From JAZKFR01 sp040386295 (GTDB lineage Bacteria > Pseudomonadota > Gammaproteobacteria > Burkholderiales > Rhodocyclaceae): DNA of 15,626 bases. The stretch spans positions 1 through 15,626 of the forward strand of contig JAZKFR010000135.1 of assembly GCA_040386295.1 (NCBI GenBank). Reading direction: 5' to 3'. Positions 7,345 to 15,322 of this stretch are shown here, in pieces. The position numbers and the translations under genes are program-made. Each line of letters opens with the position of its first letter. The stretch's first letter is position 1. The notes beneath the pieces were generated by a model, which worked only from the letters and a program-made list of their open reading frames with translations, was not told the origin of the DNA and did not search any database.

Positions 7345-9246
7345 TCAATGTACCGTCAATTATGGCTGGCCATTATCGTCAGCATGTTATTCGCGCTCGG
7401 CGCTAGCCTTCTCGCTTCGACGCTTGGCGCACGCAATTATTTGGAATCGCAGTTGTCGATCAAAAATTCAGACAACGCGCAGGCATTAGCCCTCTCTCTG
7501 AGCCAAAACAAGCCAGACGCTGTGCTCGTTGAGTTGGCTGTGAGCGCCCTGTTTGACGGGGGGCATTACGAATTTATCCGTGTTGTAGACCCCATGGGTA
7601 AAGTGATTGTCGAGCGCCATGCGGCACCCGGCGTATTCGATGCGCCAACCTGGTTTGTCCGTTTGTTGCCGATTAAACCTATGCGTGGCCAAGCGCAAAT
7701 TAGCGATGGTTGGAAACAAGTGGGTTTGGTCACGCTCGCCAGCCACGCTCGTTTTGCCTACGGGGCGCTGTGGGAAATCGTGTACAGAATGATTTTTGCA
7801 TTGATGGGCGCTGGCTTGCTCGGCGGCTACCTCGGTTCTTTAATCCTAAGACGTTTGCGCCGACCTTTGGCGGCAGTGATTGCGCAGGCACAAGCCATTA
7901 CCGAGCGCCGCTGCATGACGATTGAAGAGCCTGCCGTGCCTGAGCTCAAACAGTTAGCGAGCGCGATGAATGCTACCGTGCATAGGCTTAAATTTATGTT
8001 TGATGAGGAAGCTGCGCGCTTAGACACGATCCGTCGCGAGGCGCATTTTGACGGCCTGTCGGGGCTTATGCGTCGACCACATTTGATTGCTTGTGCTAAC
8101 GAATGTTTGCGGGGAGAACAGGCTGTCCTGAGCGGCGTGCTGGTGTTGTTGCGTATCGCCGCGCTGGCTGACGTTAATCGACAGCACGGGCGTGCTAGTA
8201 CAGATACTTTGATTAGTCATCTGGGCGCTGCTCTGAATAAGCTGGTAGAGCAGCATGTCGGTTGGCAGGCGGGTCGTCTTAACGGCGCAGATTTCGTTGT
8301 GTTTGCGCCGGGCGAGAATGATGCCGAGCCGTTGGCAGTACAGATACACCAAGTGCTTCAGGCGGTAGCCGAGCAACTGCTGCCGGGCGGGGTGTTTTTA
8401 CCCACCGCCGCCACGTCTTTTTGTGCTGGAGAGTTGTTCTCAGAGATACTCAGTCGCGCTGATTTTGCCTTGTTACGCGCCGAAGCATCACCCTTGCACA
8501 GCGTGCAAGTGAATCTGCCGACTTCGTCTGGTGCAAGCACCGATAGCCAAGCCTGGGCTCAGCAGATACGCACGGCGCTGCTGCAACAACGTTTGATGCT
8601 CGGCTCATTTCCAGTGTTGAATAACGCTGGAAAGTTGTTGCACCGAGAATGTCCGGCTCGGATACAAATTGAGGCAGACGGCGCGTGGCTCAACGCGGCG
8701 CAAATTATGCCTTGGGCTGTTAAAATGGGCATCGTGCAACAAATTGATTTGCAAGCGATTGATCAGGCCTTGCTTAGACTGGAGCAGGAAGAGGCTGAGG
8801 TCGGCATCAATCTTTCTTTGGTCAGCTTGCGCGAGCCGAGTTTTGTCCCGCAGGTCATCAAGAGGCTGCAGGCCGCGCCTGAGCTGAGTAAGCGTTTATG
8901 GTTGGAATTCCCAGAGGCCGAAGTGTTTCGACATTTGTCGGCATTCAGATCCTTTTGCCAGAAAATCCAGCCCCTGGGTTGCAAAATTGGCATCGAACAT
9001 GCTGGACATCAGATTGCCCACATCAGCAAAATCTACGACTTGGGTTTGCATTACGTGAAAATTGACGCTTCGATTATTCGCGGCATTGAGCAAAATGCGG
9101 CGAATCAAGTATTCGTGCGGGGAGTCTGTCTGGTAACGCACTCGATTGGCTTGGTAACGCTAGCCGAAGGCGTCAATACTTTAGAGGAGCTAGCGTATCT
9201 GCCGACCCTAGGTATTGACGGATGTACAGGCACGGCTGTGCGCTGA
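7342..9246 (+). CDS. lapD: LapD-type c-di-GMP receptor (degenerate GGDEF and EAL domains)
   Basis: LapD is an inner-membrane receptor that senses cytoplasmic c-di-GMP and sequesters LapG through its periplasmic domain. The 634-aa product has a TM helix (about 6-28), a periplasmic LapD/MoxY domain with ISDGWKQVGLVTLASH, a second TM helix (about 148-169), a HAMP region (170-225), a GGDEF-like domain (235-390) and an EAL-like domain (410-634). W124 in the GW pair corresponds to the tryptophan known to insert into LapG. The GGDEF site reads NGADF (314-318). The EAL motif reads ECP (436-438), and the DDFGTG loop is replaced by EHAGHQ, so neither cyclase nor phosphodiesterase activity is expected. 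YVKID (571-575) and AEGV (608-611), useful for ligand binding, are kept. The C-terminus GIDGCTGTAVR resembles other LapD ends. Confidence 0.93.
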   Translation: MSMYRQLWLAIIVSMLFALGASLLASTLGARNYLESQLSIKNSDNAQALALSLSQNKPDAVLVELAVSALFDGGHYEFIRVVDPMGKVIVERHAAPGVFDAPTWFVRLLPIKPMRGQAQISDGWKQVGLVTLASHARFAYGALWEIVYRMIFALMGAGLLGGYLGSLILRRLRRPLAAVIAQAQAITERRCMTIEEPAVPELKQLASAMNATVHRLKFMFDEEAARLDTIRREAHFDGLSGLMRRPHLIACANECLRGEQAVLSGVLVLLRIAALADVNRQHGRASTDTLISHLGAALNKLVEQHVGWQAGRLNGADFVVFAPGENDAEPLAVQIHQVLQAVAEQLLPGGVFLPTAATSFCAGELFSEILSRADFALLRAEASPLHSVQVNLPTSSGASTDSQAWAQQIRTALLQQRLMLGSFPVLNNAGKLLHRECPARIQIEADGAWLNAAQIMPWAVKMGIVQQIDLQAIDQALLRLEQEEAEVGINLSLVSLREPSFVPQVIKRLQAAPELSKRLWLEFPEAEVFRHLSAFRSFCQKIQPLGCKIGIEHAGHQIAHISKIYDLGLHYVKIDASIIRGIEQNAANQVFVRGVCLVTHSIGLVTLAEGVNTLEELAYLPTLGIDGCTGTAVR

Positions 9247-9259
9247 TGCGCGCAGTAAG

Positions 9260-9306
9260 CCCCTCTGCAAGAGTCCGCCGAATCAGCGGCGCAGCCTGGT
9301 GAGGGG
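9260..9306. terminator. Structured gap between convergent lapD and the retention-module gene
   Basis: CCCCTC (9260-9265) pairs with GAGGGG (9301-9306), enclosing an inner stem CGCCG/CGGCG (9276-9280 with 9287-9291) and a loop AATCAG. It lies between two gene ends facing each other and could act on both strands, but there is no T tract on either side, so terminator function is only inferred. Confidence 0.4.
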
Positions 9307-9309
9307 GTT

Positions 9310-9927
9310 CTAAGCCGAAGGTTTTGCTACAGCCAAGTCGTCAAAGGTTGAAATGTCGAGGTGTGGGGCGCCGCCCGCTGCTGAGTTTGGCTCGTCGCTC
9401 GTGCTGAGCGCACAAGCCTTGGGTGCAAAATTTTCAACAACGTGCAATAGCCGTGTAAACCGCGCACCACTACTCAATGCGCCGTTGACCACCGCCTTGA
9501 GCTCGTCTTTCTCGCCGGCAACGATAATGGCACGCATCAATTGATCAAAACTTTCATTGACCAACAACAAAGCTGCATCTGATGCGTCCACGTGCTCCAC
9601 GGCGAGCACTTCGGCGTCGATAGTCAAGGTTTCGTTTGCATTGATCACGTAAGTGCGGGTGTCGAGTAATATCAGCTCAACCCTTGTCCCGTCTGCGGTT
9701 ACGACTACTTCTCCGCTGAAGACTGGCTCGTTTAGTCGCAACGGCCTTAAGTTTCCCCCGGGATCGCGGATATAGGCTTCGCCCGTGAGTGCATGCAGAT
9801 GGCCGACCGGCACATTTAACTTGTCGAAACGTTCAACCATGGGCACGCTCAATAGTGAAAAATCGTCGGTGCACGATATTGCTGTCAAGCACAGCTTGTC
9901 CATTGTACTGAAGTACTGTGTCAGCAA
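9310..9927 (-). CDS. Short LapA-type retention-module protein (mini-LapA), up to 205 aa
   Basis: No full-length family member is recognised, but residues 41-105 (VGHLHALTGEAYIRDPGGNL, EPVFSGEVVVTADG, then VELILLDTRTYVINANETLT) match the N-terminal retention module of LapA/RTX adhesins, a beta-rich FecR-like domain that plugs the outer-membrane channel. A helical stretch (about 115-150) follows, then ARFTRLLHVVENFAP (155-169). AAG with a second G lies at 183-186, similar to the di-alanine LapG cleavage sites. Only about 20 residues come after it; there are no repeats, calcium motifs or VWA domain. The start is uncertain. TTG 9927 has AGGAG 11 nt upstream (9939-9943); ATG 9903 and ATG 9840 are alternatives, and 9840 gives a start more like the family. 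It lies between lapD and lapE on the opposite strand. It may be a small LapG substrate, a decoy, or an adhesin remnant. Gene real: fairly sure; role: inference. Confidence 0.65.
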   Translation of the reverse strand: MLTQYFSTMDKLCLTAISCTDDFSLLSVPMVERFDKLNVPVGHLHALTGEAYIRDPGGNLRPLRLNEPVFSGEVVVTADGTRVELILLDTRTYVINANETLTIDAEVLAVEHVDASDAALLLVNESFDQLMRAIIVAGEKDELKAVVNGALSSGARFTRLLHVVENFAPKACALSTSDEPNSAAGGAPHLDISTFDDLAVAKPSA

Positions 9928-10215
9928 AAAAATAATTTCTCCTACTGATAGTTATGGAAAACAGGTAACTTTTAATCTAAAATCGCCGTGTTGGCTGTGG
10001 GTATAAAAGCACTTTAAGCAATGTTTTTCAGCTGTATCGCATATTTGGATGCTGGTCAGAATAGGCTTCTGTCGCATTAACTAAAAGTTTTTCTCTGCGT
10101 TTGTGTAGATTCGTCTTTAAAAAAAGAAGCTCGCTGTTTGTCGAATTGAATTGTAAGGAAATCGTATACCATGTAGGTTCGTGGTTCACTTGTTCTGCAA
10201 GAAAAGGAATGAATA
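9928..10215. promoter_or_regulatory. AT-rich divergent intergenic region between mini-LapA and lapE
   Basis: This 288-bp gap is clearly more AT-rich than the genes and separates two divergent starts, so it should hold both promoters. No gene is supported in it. On the - strand TAGGAG (9944-9939) is the probable ribosome-binding site for the TTG at 9927. On the + strand AAATCGTATA at 10159-10168 recurs before lapB, and AAGGAAT lies just before the lapE ATG. I see no good -35/-10 pair and no -24/-12 (sigma-54) match. Confidence 0.5.
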
Positions 10216-11535
10216 ATGCGTTACCGTGCACTTTTGTCCTCGTTGCTGTTTTTATCCTGCTCCGTCCACGGAGAAACCCTAGACGATGCAGTCGCTAAAG
10301 CGGTTCGCTCAGACCCGCGAATTGCCTCCGCCCAAGCCCAGTGGGAAGGCCTCAAAGCAAGAATGGAATTGGCCGCTAGACCTGATTTGCCGCAGGTCAA
10401 TTTTGAGCTGGGTCGGGGTCAGAATCTCTCTGACTCAATCAACACCCGGTCTGTTGGTAACCAAGATAAGTTTTTTCCGCGTAACCTTTCTTCGCTAACG
10501 ATGAGCATGCAGTTGTTCGATGCGGGCGCAACCAAAGCACGTGTTGATGCCGCTGGTGGTCGCGCTCAAGCTGGGGAAGCGCGTGTCACACGTGCGACGC
10601 AAACCACCATCATGGACGTGATTCAGGCGTACCAAGATGTCTGGCGTAGTCAGCAATTGCTGCTGATCAACGATGAAAACCGTAGAGTTCATCAAGAACT
10701 GGTTGCCGTGATCAAGGGGCGCGTCGATGCGCAGCAAGCTTCATTAGCTCGTTTGGCAGAGGTGAGTTTGCGCCTACGCGAGATCGAAAACGAACGTGTC
10801 GATCTGTTGAGCCAACTTAAGCAGTCGGAAGAGGCTTATCGCCTAGTTACCGGTGTATTGCCCGATAGCGAAATTGAAATCCCGGTAGAACCAGAAGATA
10901 TGCTAGCTATTTTGCCGCTAGACGATGTTGAAGCGATGGTACGTACTGCGCTTGATTCGCATCCCGAAGTCAAGGCGTCTAACTTACTCATTCAATCGGC
11001 TGGACGCGAAGTGAATGCCGCTAAATCAGGTGTCTGGCCTTCAGTCGCTTTAGAAGGTCGGCAAGGCTACGACGATTTTAATCCTTCGTCGACAGGGGGT
11101 CGCAGTACAACGAGAGATCTTGGCGTGATGCTCAGAATGCGCTGGTCTTTGTACGGCAATGCGGTGCCTGCGCAAGTAAAAGAAGCAGAAGCAACGCGTG
11201 TGCAAAGTACGGCAGAGCGTGACCGTGTTTCGCGCGAAATAGAGCGTGCGATTCGTTTGGCGCTCTATGGAATCGCTTCTGATTCGGAGCGGGTTGATTA
11301 TCTGAATGAAAGCGTTGCTTTGGCGGAAAAAGCAGTCGATGCACGGCAGCGCGGCTTGGCCAATTTGTCGATGACTGAAGAATCAGTGCTGGCTGCATCG
11401 GGAACTTTCACGCTCAGGGCGCAGGCGCGTGCTGCACTCGTTAACGTGGGACAACGCAAGGTGCGCAGTATTTACAGCCTACTTGAGGCCATGGGTAAAC
11501 TGCCTGAAACCTTTGGTGTGACAAAAGCGTTCTAA
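10216..11535 (+). CDS. lapE: TolC-family outer-membrane channel of type I secretion (LapE-like)
   Basis: This is the outer-membrane channel-tunnel of a type I secretion system, and in Lap systems the pore in which the adhesin's retention module sits. The 439-aa product begins with a signal peptide (MRYRALLSSLLFLSCSVHG, cleavage likely after G19). Two outer-membrane efflux protein repeats follow: the first starts TLDDAVAKAVRSDPRIASAQ, the second DDVEAMVRTALDSHPEVKAS. The membrane strands are near LTMSMQLFDAGATKARV and VMLRMRWSLYGNAVPAQVKE. Long coiled-coil helices connect these. Length agrees with AggA/LapE-type TolC proteins. ATG 10216 has AAGGA upstream. lapB follows after 73 bp, so lapE-lapB-lapC is probably one operon. 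Confidence 0.9.
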   Translation: MRYRALLSSLLFLSCSVHGETLDDAVAKAVRSDPRIASAQAQWEGLKARMELAARPDLPQVNFELGRGQNLSDSINTRSVGNQDKFFPRNLSSLTMSMQLFDAGATKARVDAAGGRAQAGEARVTRATQTTIMDVIQAYQDVWRSQQLLLINDENRRVHQELVAVIKGRVDAQQASLARLAEVSLRLREIENERVDLLSQLKQSEEAYRLVTGVLPDSEIEIPVEPEDMLAILPLDDVEAMVRTALDSHPEVKASNLLIQSAGREVNAAKSGVWPSVALEGRQGYDDFNPSSTGGRSTTRDLGVMLRMRWSLYGNAVPAQVKEAEATRVQSTAERDRVSREIERAIRLALYGIASDSERVDYLNESVALAEKAVDARQRGLANLSMTEESVLAASGTFTLRAQARAALVNVGQRKVRSIYSLLEAMGKLPETFGVTKAF

Positions 11536-11538
11536 ATA

Positions 11539-11569
11539 AAATCGTATAGAAACAATACGTTAAAATACG
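11539..11569 (+). repeat. CGTAT/ATACG repeats before lapB
   Basis: Within the 73-bp gap between lapE and lapB, CGTAT (11543-11547) is followed by ATACG at 11555-11559 and 11565-11569. The first pair forms an inverted repeat with a 7-nt spacer. AAATCGTATA (11539-11548) also occurs before lapE, and AACAATACG (11551-11559) also before lapD. A regulator site or internal promoter is possible. Confidence 0.4.
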
Positions 11570-11608
11570 TGCTTAATTGCCGGTCGGTTAGCACCGTTTG
11601 GAGGTGAA

Positions 11609-13801
11609 ATGAGCACGCATGTTTCTGATCAACAGGGCGGCTTTTCGTATCGTGCTTTAGCATATGCCGTTTCGAGCGCTTCCGTGTTCGTTGGAATGCC
11701 GATCAGCGTTGAAGCCGTTTTATCTGGGCTAACGGACGGTCGTGCGGTTGAAGCGACTGAGAATATAGAAGATGTGCGCCAGACGCTGGGTCGGCTTGGT
11801 CTCTTGCTAGAAAAGGTCGATACCAGCACCGACTCTGCCTCTTTGGATGGCCCCTATGTTGGTTGGGTGCAGAGTGAGTCAGGCTCTGCGGGTTCTGTGG
11901 GTTCTGTGTATTCGGCGCTCTTGATTGAGCCACGGCTTGCCCCGGGTGCCGCGTGGCGTTGCAAAAAATTTGACGCGCAAGGCACAGCAAGCCCCTTCGA
12001 GTCTGCGGCACTACCCAGTTGTATCGGCGGTTTGTGGCGTCTGGACGTTCCTGCCCGTGTTTCAGAGCCTGAACTTGGCTCTGAGCTCGCTTGGTTATGG
12101 TCGGCACTACGTGCTGAGCATCGCACCTATACAAGTGTTGCCCTGGCAGCCTTGCTCATTAATCTGTTTGCTTTAGCTATGCCCATTTTTAGCATGGCGG
12201 TGTACGACAGAATTGCGCCTAATTCCGCTTATGTGACGCTGTGGACCTTGTCGATTGGCGTCGCCATCATCCTGGTTTTTGACTTTGTCATGCGCGAATT
12301 GCGCGCCTATTTAATCGACGTTGCGGCGCGTCGGGTGGATGTGACGGTGTCGCGCCACATTTATGAGCATCTGCTCAGTTTGGCTTTAGGCAATAGCAAG
12401 GTGGCGATTGGGACGACTGCCGATCGTTTACGGGGTTTCCAAGCGGTACAAGAGTTTCTGGCCTCAGCCTCAGTGCTGATTCTCGTCGACCTCCCTTTCG
12501 TTATTCTGTTCACAGCGGTGCTCTTCATTGTCGGCGGCTACCTGGGTTTGGTTGTACTGATCATGGGGCCTTTGGCGATATTGACTGGTTTGTTGTTGCA
12601 GGCGCCCATGGCGAGAGCCGCCAAGCGCATGATGATTCACGGTCAAGAACGTCATGGCACTTTAGTCGAAACAATCGGTGCCTTAGAGGCCGTCCGTACC
12701 GTCGGCGCTGAGCGTGTGCTGCGTCGGCGTTGGCGCGACCAGGTTGCAGCGGCTGCTGTATCAGGCGCCTATATGCGCTTGCTGGGTAACCGTGCTACGA
12801 ACGCCGCTGTTTTTATTCAGCAAGTGGGATCTTTGCTCATCTTGCTGATTGGCGTGTACATGATTGGCGCACATACCTTGACGACGGGTGGGTTGATCGC
12901 AGCCACCATGCTTGCGGGGCGGGCGCTCGCGCCGTTCGCGCAATTAACGACCTTGATGGTGCGCGCCTGGCACGCCAAGGCTGCAGCGCAGGGTTTGCAG
13001 CAGTTTATGGATATGCCGCTCTTACGCCCAGCGGGCAGTACTTACCTGAGCCGCCCCAATCTTGAGCCCAGCCTGGTTCTGGAGGACATAGAGTTTGCAT
13101 ACGGCGACTATCGAGCTACGCCACAAACCCCGCCAATCGCTGTTTTGTCTGGCATCAATTTGTCTTTGCGTGTGGGCGAACGAGTTGCGATTGTGGGTCG
13201 TATTGGTTCGGGTAAGTCGACCTTGCTCAAAATTATTTCGGGTGTTTATGCGCCGACCAAGGGGGCGATACGAGTTGGTGGCGTCAACCTGTTGCAGCTC
13301 GACCCCGCTGAGCTACGTACCCATATAGGTTACGTGGCTCAGGAGCCGTTGTTGTTCTCTGGAACGGTGCGCGAAAATATTGCGGTTGGTTGGCCTGAAG
13401 CGACGGATGAGGCGGTTGTGCGTGCCGCTCAGGCGAGCGGTGCTGATGAATTTCTGCGTGCGCATCCCGCTGGCTACCAGCGCCAATTAGGCGAACGTGG
13501 CCTCGGTTTGTCTGTAGGACAAAGACAGGCTGTGGCGATTGCCCAGGCGCTGGTGCGTGCGCCTAACTTCATTTTGCTCGATGAGCCGAGTAGTGCTATG
13601 GATCAGGGCTCTGAAACGCGTTTTGTTCAGGGTTTGCAGCGTATCGCCGAAGGCGCGACCTTGATTGTCGTGACACACAAACCTTCTCTTCTTGCTTTGG
13701 TTGACCGGGTTGTGGTGATGGAGGCAGGCAGAATTGTTGCTGATGGGCCTAAGGATCAGATTCTGGCACGCCTATTCGGAGGTCTTCGTGTCGACAGTTA
13801 A
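11609..13801 (+). CDS. lapB: Type I secretion ABC transporter, permease/ATPase (LapB-like)
   Basis: This inner-membrane exporter energises secretion of the adhesin through LapC and LapE. The 730-aa product has an N-terminal C39-peptidase-like domain (about 11-155) without a catalytic cysteine in the expected place, as in RTX exporters where it only binds substrate. Transmembrane helices follow at about 174-196, 209-228, 285-307, 310-330 and 400-420. The nucleotide-binding domain shows Walker A GRIGSGKST (530-538), the Q-loop in VAQEPLLFSGTVREN, signature LSVGQRQ (634-640, V in place of the usual G), Walker B FILLDEP (654-660) and H-loop H690. The start is fixed by GGAGGTGAA directly before ATG. 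A 9-bp tandem (GGTTCTGTG, near 11890-11910) encodes a small Gly/Ser/Val repeat in the linker of the C39-like domain. The 3' end overlaps lapC by 14 bp. Confidence 0.93.
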   Translation: MSTHVSDQQGGFSYRALAYAVSSASVFVGMPISVEAVLSGLTDGRAVEATENIEDVRQTLGRLGLLLEKVDTSTDSASLDGPYVGWVQSESGSAGSVGSVYSALLIEPRLAPGAAWRCKKFDAQGTASPFESAALPSCIGGLWRLDVPARVSEPELGSELAWLWSALRAEHRTYTSVALAALLINLFALAMPIFSMAVYDRIAPNSAYVTLWTLSIGVAIILVFDFVMRELRAYLIDVAARRVDVTVSRHIYEHLLSLALGNSKVAIGTTADRLRGFQAVQEFLASASVLILVDLPFVILFTAVLFIVGGYLGLVVLIMGPLAILTGLLLQAPMARAAKRMMIHGQERHGTLVETIGALEAVRTVGAERVLRRRWRDQVAAAAVSGAYMRLLGNRATNAAVFIQQVGSLLILLIGVYMIGAHTLTTGGLIAATMLAGRALAPFAQLTTLMVRAWHAKAAAQGLQQFMDMPLLRPAGSTYLSRPNLEPSLVLEDIEFAYGDYRATPQTPPIAVLSGINLSLRVGERVAIVGRIGSGKSTLLKIISGVYAPTKGAIRVGGVNLLQLDPAELRTHIGYVAQEPLLFSGTVRENIAVGWPEATDEAVVRAAQASGADEFLRAHPAGYQRQLGERGLGLSVGQRQAVAIAQALVRAPNFILLDEPSSAMDQGSETRFVQGLQRIAEGATLIVVTHKPSLLALVDRVVVMEAGRIVADGPKDQILARLFGGLRVDS

Positions 13802-15212
13802 CATCAAGAAACGCTTGATTCGCTCTGTTGATGGGCTTAAGCAAGCGTGGTTTCGTTTGCAAAGATCGGGCGGTCAGTGGCTAGCGACAGCGCCGGCCGA
13901 ATCAGGGGAAGGGCTTTCTGCTAGGGCGCTAGAGGCTACGGCTATGGCTGAGCCGAATGTCCTGGCTATGTGGATTTTGCGTGCCACTGCTTTGTTGTTG
14001 TTTATTTTTTTGCTGTGGGCTTCTCTGTTCGAGATTGATATTCGCGTGCGTGGTACCGGTAAAGTGATTCCGGTGAGCCAGGTGCAGCAAATTCAGAATC
14101 TTGAGGGCGGTATCGTGACGGAGATTGCGGTTGCCGAAGGCGATGTTGTGCAAAAGGGACAGATTTTATTGAAACTGTCCGCGAAGCAGGCTGAAGGTGA
14201 GTTGACTGAGAAAAAGGTCACTGCTGAGGGGCTAACTGCCGCGATTGCGCGTTTGACGGCTGAGGCTGAGGGTTCGCAACCGCTTTATCCGCCCCACTTA
14301 AAAGAAAAGTATCCAGAGCTAATCCAGGCGGAAGAATCCTTGCGTCAGCAGCGGGCATTAACTTTAAGTGCGCAGATGCAGATTTTTAAAAATCAACGCA
14401 GCCAAAAGGCTTCTGAGTTGGCTAGTTTTCGTGGGCGAATTCCCCAAACTAGGGCTAGTTTACGCTTGACCCAAGAGCAGATTGCCTTGGTTGCGCCTCT
14501 GGTGCGCGATGGCGCTGCGGCGCCGACAGAGTTAAATAATCTACGGCGCGAAGAAGCCAATGCGCAGAATCAATTGATTCAGGTAGAGCAGGGGGCTATT
14601 GCAGCAGAAGCTGCTTTGGCTGAAGCACAGCAACGTATCGCCGAGAAAGAATCTATCTTTCGCAGTGAGGCGCGTGACGAGCTGGCCAAGAAATCTGTGC
14701 AACTTGCCGCGATCCAGGGTGGGGTGGACGCGAAATCGGATCAAGTGTCTCGTACCGAGCTTGTTTCACCTGTGCGCGGCATCGTTAAAACGCTCTATAT
14801 CACGACAGTGGGGGGGGTTGCGCCTCCTGGAAGAACGATTATGGATATCGTGCCGCTTGAAGATAATTTGTTAGTAGAAGCGAAAATTTCGCCTTCTGAT
14901 ATTGCTTGGATTCGCCCTGGTTTAAAGGCGCAGGTGCGCATTACGGCGTTTGATAGCGCTATTTTTGGCGGTTTGGACGGTGAGGTCGTGCATATTGCGC
15001 CCGATTCTGTGCTCGATGAACGGCGTGATTTGAGTTATTACCGTGTGCAGATACGCATCAAAGCGGTTGAGGTTCAAGGTCCCGCCGGTGCTTTGGCCAT
15101 TGTGCCGGGGATGGTCGCTGACGCAGACATCTTGACGGGTAAGCGTACAGTGATGGATTACTTCTTGAAGCCGATTGTGCGCGGCCTGAGTATCGCGATG
15201 AGCGAGCGCTAA
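13788..15212 (+). CDS. lapC: HlyD-family membrane fusion protein of type I secretion (LapC-like)
   Basis: This periplasmic adaptor joins the ABC exporter LapB to the LapE channel. From GTG 13788 the product is 474 aa. It has a cytoplasmic N-terminus of about 58 residues, one TM helix (about 60-80), and the lipoyl/beta-barrel half with RGTGKVIPVSQVQQIQNLEG and VAEGDVVQKGQILLKL. A long coiled-coil hairpin (about 135-305) follows, then the returning half with SPVRGIVKTLYITTVGGV and the C-terminal barrel ending in GMVADADILTGKRTVMDYFL. GTG 13788 is chosen because GGAGG (13778-13782) precedes it by 5 nt; the open frame extends upstream to an ATG at 13734 deep inside lapB. The 14-bp overlap with lapB implies translational coupling. 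A run of eight G lies at 14810-14817. Confidence 0.93.
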   Translation: MSTVNIKKRLIRSVDGLKQAWFRLQRSGGQWLATAPAESGEGLSARALEATAMAEPNVLAMWILRATALLLFIFLLWASLFEIDIRVRGTGKVIPVSQVQQIQNLEGGIVTEIAVAEGDVVQKGQILLKLSAKQAEGELTEKKVTAEGLTAAIARLTAEAEGSQPLYPPHLKEKYPELIQAEESLRQQRALTLSAQMQIFKNQRSQKASELASFRGRIPQTRASLRLTQEQIALVAPLVRDGAAAPTELNNLRREEANAQNQLIQVEQGAIAAEAALAEAQQRIAEKESIFRSEARDELAKKSVQLAAIQGGVDAKSDQVSRTELVSPVRGIVKTLYITTVGGVAPPGRTIMDIVPLEDNLLVEAKISPSDIAWIRPGLKAQVRITAFDSAIFGGLDGEVVHIAPDSVLDERRDLSYYRVQIRIKAVEVQGPAGALAIVPGMVADADILTGKRTVMDYFLKPIVRGLSIAMSER

Positions 15213-15278
15213 CGCTGAGCATTCAGCTTAGGGCCGTGGCCGTGGTTCGTTCGGTATTTTCCTGATTGCGCTTGTTGC

Positions 15279-15300
15279 GACTCACCTCGCTTGCTGAGTC
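15279..15300. terminator. Hairpin between convergent lapC and pabC
   Basis: GACTCA (15279-15284) pairs perfectly with TGAGTC (15295-15300) around a 10-nt loop, in the gap between two converging genes. A smaller hairpin, GCTGA/TCAGC (15214-15227), follows the lapC stop at once. Neither has a clear T tract, so terminator function is tentative. Confidence 0.35.
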
Positions 15301-15322
15301 TATTTACCCATTTCTTCCGTTT

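Noticed and set aside
9928..10215. Sigma-54 (-24/-12) promoter before lapE or mini-LapA
   Set aside because: No TGGCAC-N5-TTGCA-like pair with correct spacing on either strand.
11703..12134. Antisense open frames of 90-143 codons opposite the lapB 5' part
   Set aside because: They lie opposite the well-supported C39-like domain and have composition typical of shadows (Pro/Arg/Gln-rich).
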